Made by a program: the position numbers and the translations under genes. Below are positions 55,300 to 64,000 of a DNA stretch of 64,000 bases, piece by piece. This stretch comes from an uncultured SAR86 cluster bacterium. Its GTDB lineage: Bacteria > Pseudomonadota > Gammaproteobacteria > Magnimaribacterales > AG-339-G14. Location: assembly GCA_902627595.1 (NCBI GenBank), contig CACOJO010000005.1:1-64000 (forward strand). The letters are read 5' to 3'. The stretch's first letter is position 1. Every line of letters starts with the position of its first letter. Below the pieces are notes generated by a model, which had not been told where the DNA came from, did not search any database, and saw only the letters and a list, made by a program, of their open reading frames with translations.

Positions 55300-55737
55300 A
55301 TGAAATTTTACCCACCACACTATTTATTGGTTCTCTCATTATGCATGCTGTTCACTTGGTACTTTGGAAAATCTTCACCACAAAACCTGCCTCTAATTAT
55401 CTTTGGACTTGGTTTAATTGGACTTGGTTTTTTATTGGCTTTCAATTCAATATCAAGATTTATAAGAGCGAAGACCGGTGTTGTACCTTTTAGCGAGTCT
55501 ACTACTTTAATTACAGAGGGTTTTTACAAATACACAAGAAACCCAATGTATGTTGGTATGAATTCCTTTTTATTAGGATTATTGATAATCCTAAATAATC
55601 CAATTAATTTTATCTTTTTAATTATTTTCTTTTTTATCGTAAGAAATTTATTTGTCATTAAAGAAGAGGTGCAGATGGAAGAGACTTTCGGAGAAGATTA
55701 TTTAACTTATAAAGGAAAGGTAAGACGCTGGTTGTAA
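55300..55737 (+). CDS. isoprenylcysteine carboxyl methyltransferase/PEMT-family membrane methyltransferase
   Basis: This 145-residue protein has four hydrophobic segments. The SAM-binding signature is ITEGFYKYTRNPMYVGMN, and the C-terminal EEVQMEETFGEDYLTYKGKVRRWL is typical of this family. Bacterial members methylate lipid or small isoprenoid substrates; the substrate here is not known. It converges on the saccharopine dehydrogenase-like gene with a four-base gap. Confidence 0.85.
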   Translation: MKFYPPHYLLVLSLCMLFTWYFGKSSPQNLPLIIFGLGLIGLGFLLAFNSISRFIRAKTGVVPFSESTTLITEGFYKYTRNPMYVGMNSFLLGLLIILNNPINFIFLIIFFFIVRNLFVIKEEVQMEETFGEDYLTYKGKVRRWL

Positions 55738-55741
55738 AAAT

Positions 55742-56902
55742 CTAGTTGACTGTTTCTTGAGTTACTATTGTCTTAATTTGAGCACCATCTCCCAGAAAAC
55801 CACTTAATTCATCAAAGAAGTTATCGGGATCTAGTCCGCATGCTTCAGGAGCTAATACTCCAAATTTAGTAATCTTTTTCTCAAGTAACATTTTCAATCC
55901 GCATGCTAATGGAAAGCCAGTTGCAGCACCCATAGACATATTTTCCTCAAAACCATCTAGCGTAACAGCAACAATAGTTTCAGTTTCGTTTTTCAAACCC
56001 TGAGCCAGTCCATAAACCTCTGGCAAGGAATTTAAAATATCTTTGGGCTTATTAACCTTATTTCTTTCAAGTTGTTCCAATATATATGCTGCTTGACTCT
56101 TTGAAAGCACCTTTATTTCAATGAAGAATCTAATCATTTTGAAGACAAAAACATTAACTAATTCGTTACCATGCATTAAATTCAAGCTAGTTGAAATATC
56201 TGGATAGTGATGAGGGAAAGTTATTGCTTCAGGATGACCGAAAATACGTGCTTTAAATTTACCTAACTGAGGATATTGAACATTTACTCTTGTTAAGGGC
56301 CTTACCATTTTAAATTTTTTATTCATATAAACTTTAACTTGTCCTATCATCTGCTCAATACCATGCTCCATTGCAGCATTGGCTCCCGTTTGAGAACTTT
56401 CTTCTTCTGGCTTTGCTCCCGAGACATCCCAGCCTGTATAAACATTTGAAACTTTATCCAACTCGTTCATAGCTTTTAAAGCAAGCATATTAGTTATGCC
56501 CGGACTGGCTCCTAATCCTAAAATAGCAATCTTGTTTTTTTCCTCAGCTAATTTATTTAGGGAAAACATTTTTTCAGTTGGCTCCCAATCATCACATATA
56601 TCCAAATAATGACAATTTTGCTCCAGCGCAATCTCTAATATTGGGTAAGCAAGCTTAAAAAATGGCCCTGTGAGATTAAGAACTACGTCATTAAGAGCTG
56701 TAACTTTTCTAAGATAATCTTTATCTAAAACATTTAGACCTATCCCGGTAATTCTGTCATCGTTAAAGGATCTAGCATAATCAGAAGCGGCAGTTTCGTT
56801 TATATCGGCGATGGTTATAGAATCAATTCCGCCTATAGAGCTGACTGCCGAGGAAGTAAACCTTCCCATGCCACCGCTACCTCCTAAAACCAAAACTTTC
56901 AT
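55742..56902 (-). CDS. saccharopine dehydrogenase-like NAD(P)-binding protein
   Basis: This 386-residue protein starts KVLVLGGSGGMGRFTSSAV, a Rossmann motif, followed by YLRKVTALNDVVLNLTGPFF and CHYLDICDDWEPTEK, as in the saccharopine dehydrogenase/reductase superfamily. The string ILGLGASPGITNMLALKAM is also typical. Reaction and substrate are unknown; such proteins may reduce imines or act as enoyl-type trans-reductases. I use the ATG at 56902, since an upstream TTG at 56908 adds only two residues. Confidence 0.8.
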   Translation of the reverse strand: MKVLVLGGSGGMGRFTSSAVSSIGGIDSITIADINETAASDYARSFNDDRITGIGLNVLDKDYLRKVTALNDVVLNLTGPFFKLAYPILEIALEQNCHYLDICDDWEPTEKMFSLNKLAEEKNKIAILGLGASPGITNMLALKAMNELDKVSNVYTGWDVSGAKPEEESSQTGANAAMEHGIEQMIGQVKVYMNKKFKMVRPLTRVNVQYPQLGKFKARIFGHPEAITFPHHYPDISTSLNLMHGNELVNVFVFKMIRFFIEIKVLSKSQAAYILEQLERNKVNKPKDILNSLPEVYGLAQGLKNETETIVAVTLDGFEENMSMGAATGFPLACGLKMLLEKKITKFGVLAPEACGLDPDNFFDELSGFLGDGAQIKTIVTQETVN

Positions 56903-57002
56903 CAACAAGTATTAAACATGAGTCAAGGATATTTTCAAAATTTTTTAAAAATTGATAAATTTAAGGTTAAATTCATCAAGAATATATAAGGGAGAAAACT
57001 AC

Positions 57003-58037
57003 ATGACTAATAAAATTACAGAAGACCCAAGAATAGATCCAAGAATCAAAGAACAATGGAAAGATATAAACTTTCCTGAGGTATTGGTTGAAAGCACTTC
57101 TAGAGAAGAAATGCTTGCTAAGGTAAATACTGAAGAGGGACAAGTGGAACTCATGATGTATGAAGCTGTTTTTAACGATCCTAGGTTAGATGATGCAATC
57201 TCATCGGATGGACTAAAAAATGAAACCATTGAAATCGAGTCACAGCCAGACGGTAATAAAATAAAACTTTTAAATATTCGTCCTGACAACGAGGATATTC
57301 TCCCTTGTGTTTATTACATTCATGGCGGCGGTATGGAGATTGGTTCTTGTTTTTACAAACTATACCAAGCCTTCGGCAGATTGATTGCTCATCAAAATGT
57401 TTCAGTAATCATGGTAGATTTTAGGAATGCCAGAGTGCCGTCATCGGTTCCAGAAGTAGCACCTTTCCCGGCAGGGTTAAATGATTGTGTTTCAGGTTTT
57501 GATTACATCAAAACAAATGCTAAAAAACTCTATATCGATCCAGGAAGAATTGTCATTTCAGGAGAAAGTGGCGGCGGAAATTTAACTCTTGCGACGGGAA
57601 TGAAATTATCTCAAGCAGGCAGATCTACTGAAGTTAAAGGTCTTTATGCTTTGTGTCCTTACATAGCAGGAATTTGGCCATTACCTGAAAATCCTTCTTC
57701 TACAGAAAATAATGGCATCATGCTTGATTTACATAATGATCATGGCGCTGTGGTTTATGGAATTGAAGAATGGGAAAAGCGCAATCCTCTCGCCTGGCCA
57801 GGTTTTGCTAAAGAGGAAGATGTAAAGGATCTACCCAAAACTTTTATAAGCGTTAACGAGTGTGATCCTTTAAGAGATGAGGGTATAAACTTTTACAGAT
57901 TGCTCAGAAGGGCGAACGTTGAAGCTCAGTGCAGAGTATTATCTGGAACCATTCATGGAACAGATACCATGGTTCTATCTTGTCCAGAAGTTAGCTTGGA
58001 AACGGCAAGAAGTATTGCTGCCTTTACTGGAGATTAA
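57003..58037 (+). CDS. hormone-sensitive-lipase-type alpha/beta hydrolase (esterase family IV)
   Basis: This 344-residue hydrolase shows the HSL oxyanion motif YYIHGGGMEIG, the nucleophile elbow ISGESGGGNLTLA, the acid in NECDPLRDEG and the His in SGTIHGTD. It is cytoplasmic and probably cleaves short acyl esters. I start at the ATG at 57003, behind an AGGGAG Shine-Dalgarno sequence; the frame is open 17 codons further, but those have no family support. It converges with the membrane protein gene at 58038, without a gap. Confidence 0.87.
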   Translation: MTNKITEDPRIDPRIKEQWKDINFPEVLVESTSREEMLAKVNTEEGQVELMMYEAVFNDPRLDDAISSDGLKNETIEIESQPDGNKIKLLNIRPDNEDILPCVYYIHGGGMEIGSCFYKLYQAFGRLIAHQNVSVIMVDFRNARVPSSVPEVAPFPAGLNDCVSGFDYIKTNAKKLYIDPGRIVISGESGGGNLTLATGMKLSQAGRSTEVKGLYALCPYIAGIWPLPENPSSTENNGIMLDLHNDHGAVVYGIEEWEKRNPLAWPGFAKEEDVKDLPKTFISVNECDPLRDEGINFYRLLRRANVEAQCRVLSGTIHGTDTMVLSCPEVSLETARSIAAFTGD

Positions 58038-58616
58038 TTAAAAAACATTAACTAGCCAGATAAGTAGATAGTGCCCTATGAATCCATAGAGGCTGATTGC
58101 AATAATTGGTTTGTTGGAAAGCCCATTTTCTTTATTAAATAAAACCGCATATACAAAAAGCGGAATATAGAAGAACAAGGAGCTTATCATTCCTGGACTA
58201 AAAATATTTTGTGCTGTTGAAATGCCAATGTGAAAGCTTGCGTTTGCCATGGTGAGAGCATTGTTAAAAAGAAAAAATATACCAAAAACTTTTTCTGATC
58301 TTGCTTTAGATATCATCAAAGCTGGCAATAGAATGACGTAAGGCATTAAGTTTATTAAAGCAACTTCCATTGGTGAAATATCCATTGCATTTCTATATGC
58401 CCAATTTAAAAAATGGTAGTAATCGCCAAATAAAAGAGGAGATAAAACGTACTCTTCAAGCTGATGGGTAGAAAGCGCTAACAAAGGTAAAAGGGCAAGA
58501 AGATACTTACTCTTAGCTCGATAAAGATAAATACAAATTCCAAAAAAAATGAGAAAAGAAATTGTAAAAAAGTTTTGCATCAGCAAAACCAGAGGCGCAT
58601 TAAACGTTGGACTCAT
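58038..58616 (-). CDS. HXXEE-domain membrane protein
   Basis: This 192-residue protein has about six hydrophobic helices. Helix two contains LALSTHQLEEYVLSP, the His-x-x-Glu-Glu motif that names this family, and a later NASFHIG supplies a second membrane His. Such arrangements suggest metal binding or membrane hydrolase chemistry, but no activity is known. I start at the ATG at 58616, overlapping the stop of the HupE gene by one base (TAATG); the frame extends 14 codons upstream into that gene. It is the last gene of the three-gene operon. Confidence 0.8.
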   Translation of the reverse strand: MSPTFNAPLVLLMQNFFTISFLIFFGICIYLYRAKSKYLLALLPLLALSTHQLEEYVLSPLLFGDYYHFLNWAYRNAMDISPMEVALINLMPYVILLPALMISKARSEKVFGIFFLFNNALTMANASFHIGISTAQNIFSPGMISSLFFYIPLFVYAVLFNKENGLSNKPIIAISLYGFIGHYLLIWLVNVF

Positions 58617-59563
58617 TAGGCCACAATACCCCAAAGTCTCGTCATAAACCAAAAACAACCCATACCACCAATTCCATAAGTTACGAGACTTCGAAATAGT
58701 TTTTTAAAATCGACTTTATCAAGTAAGAAAATAATTATTCCTACAAGAGGAATAATCATCAGCTGACCAATTTCAATTCCAATATTGAAGAACAATAAAG
58801 ATAGGAAAAGTTGATCATTAGCAATTCCAATCTCAGACAACGCGCCAGCAAAACCAAATCCATGTAAGAGGCCAAAGCCAAAAGCCATTAACCATGGTCT
58901 TTTTATTTCAGTCTCTGCTTTAGTAAGTTCGTATGCCAAATATATTATTGTCAAAGCAATCAGCGCCTCAGTACTTGCAGAAGGAAGTTTAAAAATTCCT
59001 AAGACAGAGATTGCTAAAGTAATACTATGCGCCAAAGTAAATGCTGTTATTGTTTTTAACAATGGAATAAATCCTGAAATCAAAAAAATCAAACCCAGAA
59101 CAAATACAATGTGATCAAGTCCGCCGAGTAGGTGTTCCACTCCCAGGTAAAAATAACCAGTTGGATAAACTTGTTCACTTTCAGGAATAACAATTTCTGG
59201 TGCTTTGAGATTCATCAAACCTTCAAATCTCTCACCATCAAAATGATTTACGGTCACCAAGGCATCGTTCAGGATGCTTAATCCACTGACTTGTATCGCT
59301 TTTCCCCTAAGTGATTCAGTACATTTCAAGTTGATTTTTTTGGAAATGTATTTGCCTTGACGAAAAGGAAGTTCTTCTTCTATTTCACAAATTTCAGGGA
59401 AAGTTAGTTCTGGAGAAGTCCCAAGATTCTTTATTGGCGTCATCCAAAGCGCTTCGTATTCAAGCTCTTTGGTTTCTTCAATTAACAAATGAGCTGGATT
59501 AAATTCATGAGCAAAAAAAAATGAAGAAAAAAAGATAAATAAAGAAACTAATACTTTAGTCAT
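58616..59563 (-). CDS. HupE/UreJ-2 family membrane protein
   Basis: This 315-residue protein has a signal peptide (residues 1-18), a periplasmic beta-rich domain up to about 130, then seven membrane helices. Family strings are GYFYLGVEHLLGGLDHIVFVLGLIFL, AFTLAHSITLAISV and GFGLLHGFGFAGAL with conserved His and Asp, considered to bind metal. HupE/UreJ members have been linked to nickel or cobalt uptake; for this C-terminal type without a hydrogenase or urease nearby the substrate is uncertain. It overlaps the PpiC gene by eight bases. Confidence 0.87.
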   Translation of the reverse strand: MTKVLVSLFIFFSSFFFAHEFNPAHLLIEETKELEYEALWMTPIKNLGTSPELTFPEICEIEEELPFRQGKYISKKINLKCTESLRGKAIQVSGLSILNDALVTVNHFDGERFEGLMNLKAPEIVIPESEQVYPTGYFYLGVEHLLGGLDHIVFVLGLIFLISGFIPLLKTITAFTLAHSITLAISVLGIFKLPSASTEALIALTIIYLAYELTKAETEIKRPWLMAFGFGLLHGFGFAGALSEIGIANDQLFLSLLFFNIGIEIGQLMIIPLVGIIIFLLDKVDFKKLFRSLVTYGIGGMGCFWFMTRLWGIVA

Positions 59564-60356
59564 TAAAAATATATTTAGGATTTATGATTACTTGATATTT
59601 ATCCCTTAATTCAACTAAGTAAGAGTCTAAAGTTTTTTGTTTTTCTTCTAAATAAAAATCAACTTCTACCTTTTCTTTAACTTGACTTAGGTTTGGGGTA
59701 ACGCTTTCAACTTTATTAAGTAATTTAACCAAATGGAAGCCATATGCCGACTCAACTGGACCAATCCAACTATCAAAAACGAGTTCATCAAAAATTTTAG
59801 TAAATTGATTGCCAAAATCTCTTTGTATTTCAAATCTAGATTTCTCTACAAAATTTTTTCCCAACATAAAAGGGTCGCTTTTGGGCAAAGAGTCTTCCTT
59901 AAAATTCTTTGAAGCTTCTTCTGCTCTTTGTTTGCCATTTCTCTCTGAAGAAAAGTAAAGATGGGTAAAAGTAAATCTTTCGGGAAAAATATATGACTCT
60001 ATATTTTTTTCAAAAAATGCCTGTAGTTCTTCTAATTTTGGAGGGGCAATCGAAGTTTCTTCTCTTAAAAATGATATTTTTTGGGCAAGTCGTCTTTTAA
60101 TTATACGATCTTCTAGGTCGAGGTTTAATCTCAAAGCCTCTCGATATAAGATTTCTTCTTTGATTACATCATCAATAATGTTCTTAACATCCGCATTGTT
60201 AGGCGATCGACCAACTTGTAATTCCCAAGCATATATCAGGCTTTCAATTTCTTGATCGGAGATAAAAATATTTAACTCGTCTTGATCATAATTAAATATC
60301 AAGTCCATTAATAAAATGAGAATACCTATTCCAAAAAAAGCTAATATTTTTCTCAT
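59556..60356 (-). CDS. parvulin-type peptidyl-prolyl cis-trans isomerase, membrane-anchored
   Basis: This 266-residue protein has an N-terminal anchor (residues 4-22), a SurA/PpiD-like helical chaperone region (ISDQEIESLIYAWELQVGRSPNNADVK and DDVIKEEILYREALRLNLD) and a C-terminal parvulin domain with FTFTHLYFS and VESAYGFHLVKLL. It probably assists folding in the periplasm. Its stop lies within the HupE start region, and the two products are likely to work together. Confidence 0.85.
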   Translation of the reverse strand: MRKILAFFGIGILILLMDLIFNYDQDELNIFISDQEIESLIYAWELQVGRSPNNADVKNIIDDVIKEEILYREALRLNLDLEDRIIKRRLAQKISFLREETSIAPPKLEELQAFFEKNIESYIFPERFTFTHLYFSSERNGKQRAEEASKNFKEDSLPKSDPFMLGKNFVEKSRFEIQRDFGNQFTKIFDELVFDSWIGPVESAYGFHLVKLLNKVESVTPNLSQVKEKVEVDFYLEEKQKTLDSYLVELRDKYQVIINPKYIFND

Positions 60357-60371
60357 TTTATGAATTTGAAA

Positions 60372-61820
60372 TTATTGAAGATTTGGCGGTATTTTGAATC
60401 CGCCTCTTAAATCTCTGACGATTTTAGCAACTTCAATACAAGTTTTATCTTCAAGATAAGGACCAGTAATTTGCATACCTATAGGTAGATTTTTAGAGGA
60501 CATGCCAATTGGAACATTTGTGCTAGGCAATCCAGCAGAAACCGCAGGACCAGCCCATAAAGTTGCTCTGAGGTATTCATCTTCCTTTCCATTGATTGTC
60601 AGTTTCCTTTCATGAACTGGATTATGATTGTGCTTAAATGCTGGAGTAATTGCGGTAGGGCATAAAATTACATCATATTTTTTAAAGAATTCTCTCCACT
60701 TTTGACGCATATTTTGTCTCATAGCATTTACCACAACCCAGTCTGCATGTTTCAAAACAGATCCTCTGGCAACCTTGGCAAGTTCCGACATATCATTTGG
60801 ATCTAAACCTTCATTTAGCTTAGCTAAAGTTTCAAAAGTTTCTTGTGGTGAGCCAGCTAGCATAAGAGGATTCAAAAGTTGACTATAAATTTTATCAATT
60901 TCTTTAAAACTCACAGGTAGGTCAGCTGTTTCAACATGAGCACCAGCATGTTTTAAATCATCTGCTGTTTGTTTTATTAAATTTGCTATTTCATCATCTA
61001 CTTCAGCATATGGTTCGTCAGGCCAGACTGCAATTTTTAATTCTTCGATCTTTTTCGACCTAGCTTTTGGCAATTTAATCTTCCAAGCTAGACTATCCTG
61101 TTCTTGCGCTGCGACTAATACATCTAATGCAATTTCCAAGTCTTCGGGAGATCTTGAAAGAGGTCCTGCTACCGACAAACCATTGCCGGTTAATATAGAA
61201 CCCGGGGGAGGCGGCATATGACCTACTTCAGAAATGATGTTGTAACTTGGCTTGTGCCCAAAAAGACCACAGAAATGGGCAGGAACTCTTATGGATCCAC
61301 CTATATCAGAACCTAGCTCTAAAGGCGTCATACCTGAAGCCAAAGCTGCCGCAGAGCCTCCAGAAGACCCGCCAGGAGTTCTTTCCAAATCCCAAGGATT
61401 ATTTGTAGTGCCATAAATCTTATTAAAACTCTGTAAATCTGAAGAAAGAAAGGGAACATTTGTTTTACCGAAAATTATTGCTCCAGCATCAATTAATCTT
61501 TGAACTGCCTCTGCATTTCTTTTAGGAATATTGTCTTGCCAAGCAGGATTCCCACCAGTCGAAACAATGCCTTCCACCTCAAAAGCATCTTTAATGGTCA
61601 TGGGCAATCCATGTAAAGGACCCAGCTTAGATTTTGAAGTAATTTTTTTGTCTGCTTCTTTTGCTTTTTCTAAAGCTCTTTCAGCATCTAATGCAACTAT
61701 CGCATTAATTTTAGGATTTACCGATTCGACCTGAATTAAAAAAGACTCTAGAACTTCCTGAGAAGAAACTTCTTTTCTTTTAATTTTTTCAAGAATTTCA
61801 TGAGCATTATCAAAAATCAT
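60372..61820 (-). CDS. amidase signature family protein
   Basis: This 482-residue amidase has the Ser-cisSer-Lys triad: Lys in PMTIKDAFEVEG, cis-Ser in PGGSSGGSAAALASG and nucleophile Ser in GSDIGGSIRVPAHFCG. Other strings are GKTNVPFLSSD and ADWVVVNAMRQ. It hydrolyses an amide bond of unknown substrate in the cytoplasm; a GatA role is unlikely because gatB and gatC are not near and the sequence is of the general amidase group. It is 15 bases before the PpiC gene on the same strand. Confidence 0.9.
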   Translation of the reverse strand: MIFDNAHEILEKIKRKEVSSQEVLESFLIQVESVNPKINAIVALDAERALEKAKEADKKITSKSKLGPLHGLPMTIKDAFEVEGIVSTGGNPAWQDNIPKRNAEAVQRLIDAGAIIFGKTNVPFLSSDLQSFNKIYGTTNNPWDLERTPGGSSGGSAAALASGMTPLELGSDIGGSIRVPAHFCGLFGHKPSYNIISEVGHMPPPPGSILTGNGLSVAGPLSRSPEDLEIALDVLVAAQEQDSLAWKIKLPKARSKKIEELKIAVWPDEPYAEVDDEIANLIKQTADDLKHAGAHVETADLPVSFKEIDKIYSQLLNPLMLAGSPQETFETLAKLNEGLDPNDMSELAKVARGSVLKHADWVVVNAMRQNMRQKWREFFKKYDVILCPTAITPAFKHNHNPVHERKLTINGKEDEYLRATLWAGPAVSAGLPSTNVPIGMSSKNLPIGMQITGPYLEDKTCIEVAKIVRDLRGGFKIPPNLQ

Positions 61821-61846
61821 TATGCCAATTAATTCTCTGTTTAATA

Positions 61847-63955
61847 TTAGTTAGTACTTACAGGCTCTTCAGTTTCTTGAACACTGTCCATAATACTTCT
61901 GATTGTAAAAACACCGCCAGGGTTTGGAACGTTTGGAATGTACCATATCGGACTAGACCAAGCTCGTTCTTGAAAAGTTTTTGGTAAGTCCTCTCTAGGT
62001 TTTAACCCAGCTTTAATCGCGTCCCAAGTAGTCCATGGGCAACTAGGATTTTCCAAAACTCTTACGTAGTAAAAAGCTTTTTCATTTTTATTGAAGTCAG
62101 GATCTGTCCAAACAGCTTTCAGTTCAGCCGATCCAACATCATTAGATATTTCGCATGTTTCAGTATTTACTGTAGCGCCATTATCAGGACATCTATTTGT
62201 AATCGGATTGACTTTAGCTCCATTGGAACAAACTACGTCATAGACAATTTCTTTTGGCTCAGCGTCAAATTGATTAATCGTACCTTTGATAATTTGAACT
62301 CTTTGAAGGGGCGCTCCATTTTTTGCTCTTTGTGCCCAAACGAAAAAGTTTGGCGCATTGCTGCCCTTAGATACCAAATCAGAACCCATAGGAACTCCGT
62401 TTCGATAAGCCTCGCTTATAATGTTCTCACTATTAAGATCTAGCTCATCCATACGATAGCCACCAAAGAAACGAACTGAAATCCTATTCCCACTAGTAGC
62501 AAAAGTTTCTTTTCTTCGTAAGGCACTGAAAATAGACTCTCGAGTATTTTCTTCAGCCCAAACAGCAGCTAAGCCTGAAGCACCCCATTGAGTAAATCCT
62601 GACTCTAAATAACTTCCTTCTTGGCCTTCGTAAATTTCAATTGGCAAGCCGGTATCACCAAAATTACTCTGACGTCCTAAAATCGTTTGTTGATAATCAG
62701 TTACTGGTACCGAACCTCTACCTTCAGGAGTTGCATCAATGATTCCTATTTTTGACCAAAAATCAGACTCATCATATGATGAAGCTCCAGTATGAGTGTC
62801 GGATGAACCAATTAAACCAAATTTATATGGATTTCCCCGATTTTCCCACTCAAGGACCATACCTCTAAAAAAAGCATCTCTTACATAACCACCCGAAGGT
62901 AAAGAGTAAGTCCTAGGAAAACTTCCTACTCTAGAATTCATGATGCCAAAATCTGCCCATTCATCGTTAGGAGATAAAAGAGGATGGGTGTCACTAGTGC
63001 CCTTAACCTGAGTCATTTCGACAATGGGTTCGTTCCTCATTCGTAATGCAGAATATTCTTTATCAATAGGTGAACCGTCAAATTGCTCTACTTCAAACAT
63101 TTGTCCATTTGAGCCATTTGAATTATGCGGCATTGCAATAGAGTCTATGCCTTTATCTCTGAGCTTATCCATCCAGACCCATAAATCTTCTGGATTTATA
63201 GAGTCGATTCTAGTCCATGGTCTTTCAGGCGCTTTAGATCCTTCAAAGATTACATTCCTGTGTAAATTACCATTTTCAACGTCCGTAGAAGTTGTAAATT
63301 CATATCCAATGAAGGTTGTAAAATTACCAGGATCATTATGTTCGTTAGCGGCTCTTGCTACATCTGCCCAAGATGATTTATGTGTTTCATCATCAAAAGA
63401 TTGGATGGCTAATGAAATGTGATTGGATAAAAAAGCTTGCAGAAATTTAGGATGGTACCAAGGATAAGGATTTGCAATTGCTTCAACGGCACCTCTGAAG
63501 CTACCAAGTCGAAAAGCAGAAGACTCTAAAGTTTGATTTTCAGGAGCATTAATATTGTGGTAAATCTCTGCCCCAGGAAGAGTGGAGGCATAAGTTGAAG
63601 TATCAGCCCAAGCTTGGATCATTCCAAGAAAAAAACCATGATCGGTAACAGCGTAAAAATCTAAAGGCTCTCTAAGTTTCATATCAAAACCCAAAGCATG
63701 CTTAATTGTCTCGCCTTTGGCATATCTGTACGCATCATCTGGAGATGCAGTTGTTCCGAAAACATAAGCATCGAACGAATATCTTGTATGAACGTGAAGG
63801 TCACCAAAGTAGGCATTTCTTAATTCGTTAAAGTCTTTGCTAGGACTAGGCGCAGGTTTATCTGCAATAGAAAAATCTACTACTTCCAATGAAGTATCTG
63901 TACATCCGATAAAAATTAACGACGTGAAAATTAAAGCGCTGATATTTTTTTTCAT
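61847..63955 (-). CDS. DUF3604 lipoprotein
   Basis: This 702-residue protein has a lipoprotein signal (KKNISALIFTSLIFIGC) and then the DUF3604 domain over nearly its full length. The PHP-like opening FGDLHVHTRYSFDAY and FYAVTDHGFFLG place His/Asp metal ligands as in PHP-fold hydrolases. Further strings are FIGYEFTTS, IAMPHNSNGSNG and GLIGSSDTHTGA. The family is common in marine gammaproteobacteria; its activity is not established, and metal-dependent phosphoester or related hydrolysis is inference. A GGGGAG Shine-Dalgarno sequence lies upstream. A late Cys-rich segment (CSNGAKVNPITNRCPDNG) may be disulfide-bonded. Confidence 0.88.
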   Translation of the reverse strand: MKKNISALIFTSLIFIGCTDTSLEVVDFSIADKPAPSPSKDFNELRNAYFGDLHVHTRYSFDAYVFGTTASPDDAYRYAKGETIKHALGFDMKLREPLDFYAVTDHGFFLGMIQAWADTSTYASTLPGAEIYHNINAPENQTLESSAFRLGSFRGAVEAIANPYPWYHPKFLQAFLSNHISLAIQSFDDETHKSSWADVARAANEHNDPGNFTTFIGYEFTTSTDVENGNLHRNVIFEGSKAPERPWTRIDSINPEDLWVWMDKLRDKGIDSIAMPHNSNGSNGQMFEVEQFDGSPIDKEYSALRMRNEPIVEMTQVKGTSDTHPLLSPNDEWADFGIMNSRVGSFPRTYSLPSGGYVRDAFFRGMVLEWENRGNPYKFGLIGSSDTHTGASSYDESDFWSKIGIIDATPEGRGSVPVTDYQQTILGRQSNFGDTGLPIEIYEGQEGSYLESGFTQWGASGLAAVWAEENTRESIFSALRRKETFATSGNRISVRFFGGYRMDELDLNSENIISEAYRNGVPMGSDLVSKGSNAPNFFVWAQRAKNGAPLQRVQIIKGTINQFDAEPKEIVYDVVCSNGAKVNPITNRCPDNGATVNTETCEISNDVGSAELKAVWTDPDFNKNEKAFYYVRVLENPSCPWTTWDAIKAGLKPREDLPKTFQERAWSSPIWYIPNVPNPGGVFTIRSIMDSVQETEEPVSTN

Positions 63956-64000
63956 TTCTCTCCCCTCAACTGATATTTATCTTAATGCAATCAAAGTAAA

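Overview
The window looks like the replication-origin region and flanking DNA of an AT-rich, compact marine gammaproteobacterium. The gene content and the low GC, roughly one third by eye, are reminiscent of SAR86-type or similar pelagic lineages. That placement is inference, because there is no rRNA gene in the window. Spacing is tight, many genes overlap by 1-8 bases (TAATG or ATGA junctions), GTG and TTG starts are frequent, and good Shine-Dalgarno sequences occur at only a minority of starts.

Region 1 (1-20.3 kb) is the conserved origin neighbourhood. On the minus strand lie mnmG (cut by the window edge), mnmE, yidC, yidD, rnpA and rpmH. On the plus strand lie dnaA, dnaN, recF and gyrB. 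Three DnaA boxes lie in the rpmH-dnaA gap, and a palindrome matching the chromosomal parS consensus lies inside recF. Then come a minus-strand block (lysophospholipid acyltransferase, gmhB, a single-chain glycyl-tRNA synthetase, trkH, trkA, fmt, def) and a plus-strand block (purE, tsaC, aroE). The order closely follows the Pseudomonas origin region, with two differences: the usual two-subunit glyQ/glyS pair is replaced at the same locus by the unrelated single-chain enzyme, and rsmB is missing between fmt and trkA.

Region 2 (20.3-28.5 kb) is a complete aa3-type cytochrome c oxidase operon: coxB with a fused cytochrome c domain, coxA, ctaG, coxC, a DUF2909 gene on the opposite strand, SURF1, a thioredoxin-like CxxxC protein, ctaA, ctaB and SCO. 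Its order is that of the Pseudomonas operon. Directly after it, behind a Fur-box-like palindrome and a promoter, lie three tandem paralogous small membrane proteins of unknown function, closed by a strong terminator.

Region 3 (30-39 kb) holds a quinone-oxidoreductase-like MDR protein, gshA, pckA, several alpha/beta and SGNH hydrolases and a GST-like protein. Region 4 (39-44 kb) is a plus-strand cluster of a topaquinone copper amine oxidase, an alkylsulfatase-like metallo-beta-lactamase-fold protein that has lost most expected zinc ligands, a 58-residue protein and a PhyH-type dioxygenase. It is the best candidate here for an undescribed catabolic pathway.

Region 5 (44-64 kb) is accessory and transport-rich: a two-subunit sodium:solute symporter coupled to an M19 dipeptidase, an ammonium transporter under an NtrC-like operator, three secreted proteins each built from two similar halves, glucokinase, a saccharopine-dehydrogenase-like protein, a PpiC/HupE/HXXEE membrane operon, an amidase and a DUF3604 lipoprotein. 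Three genes shorter than 60 codons were found by reading the gaps (38834-39013, 43060-43236, 55102-55218). I saw no tRNA, rRNA, CRISPR array or insertion sequence.
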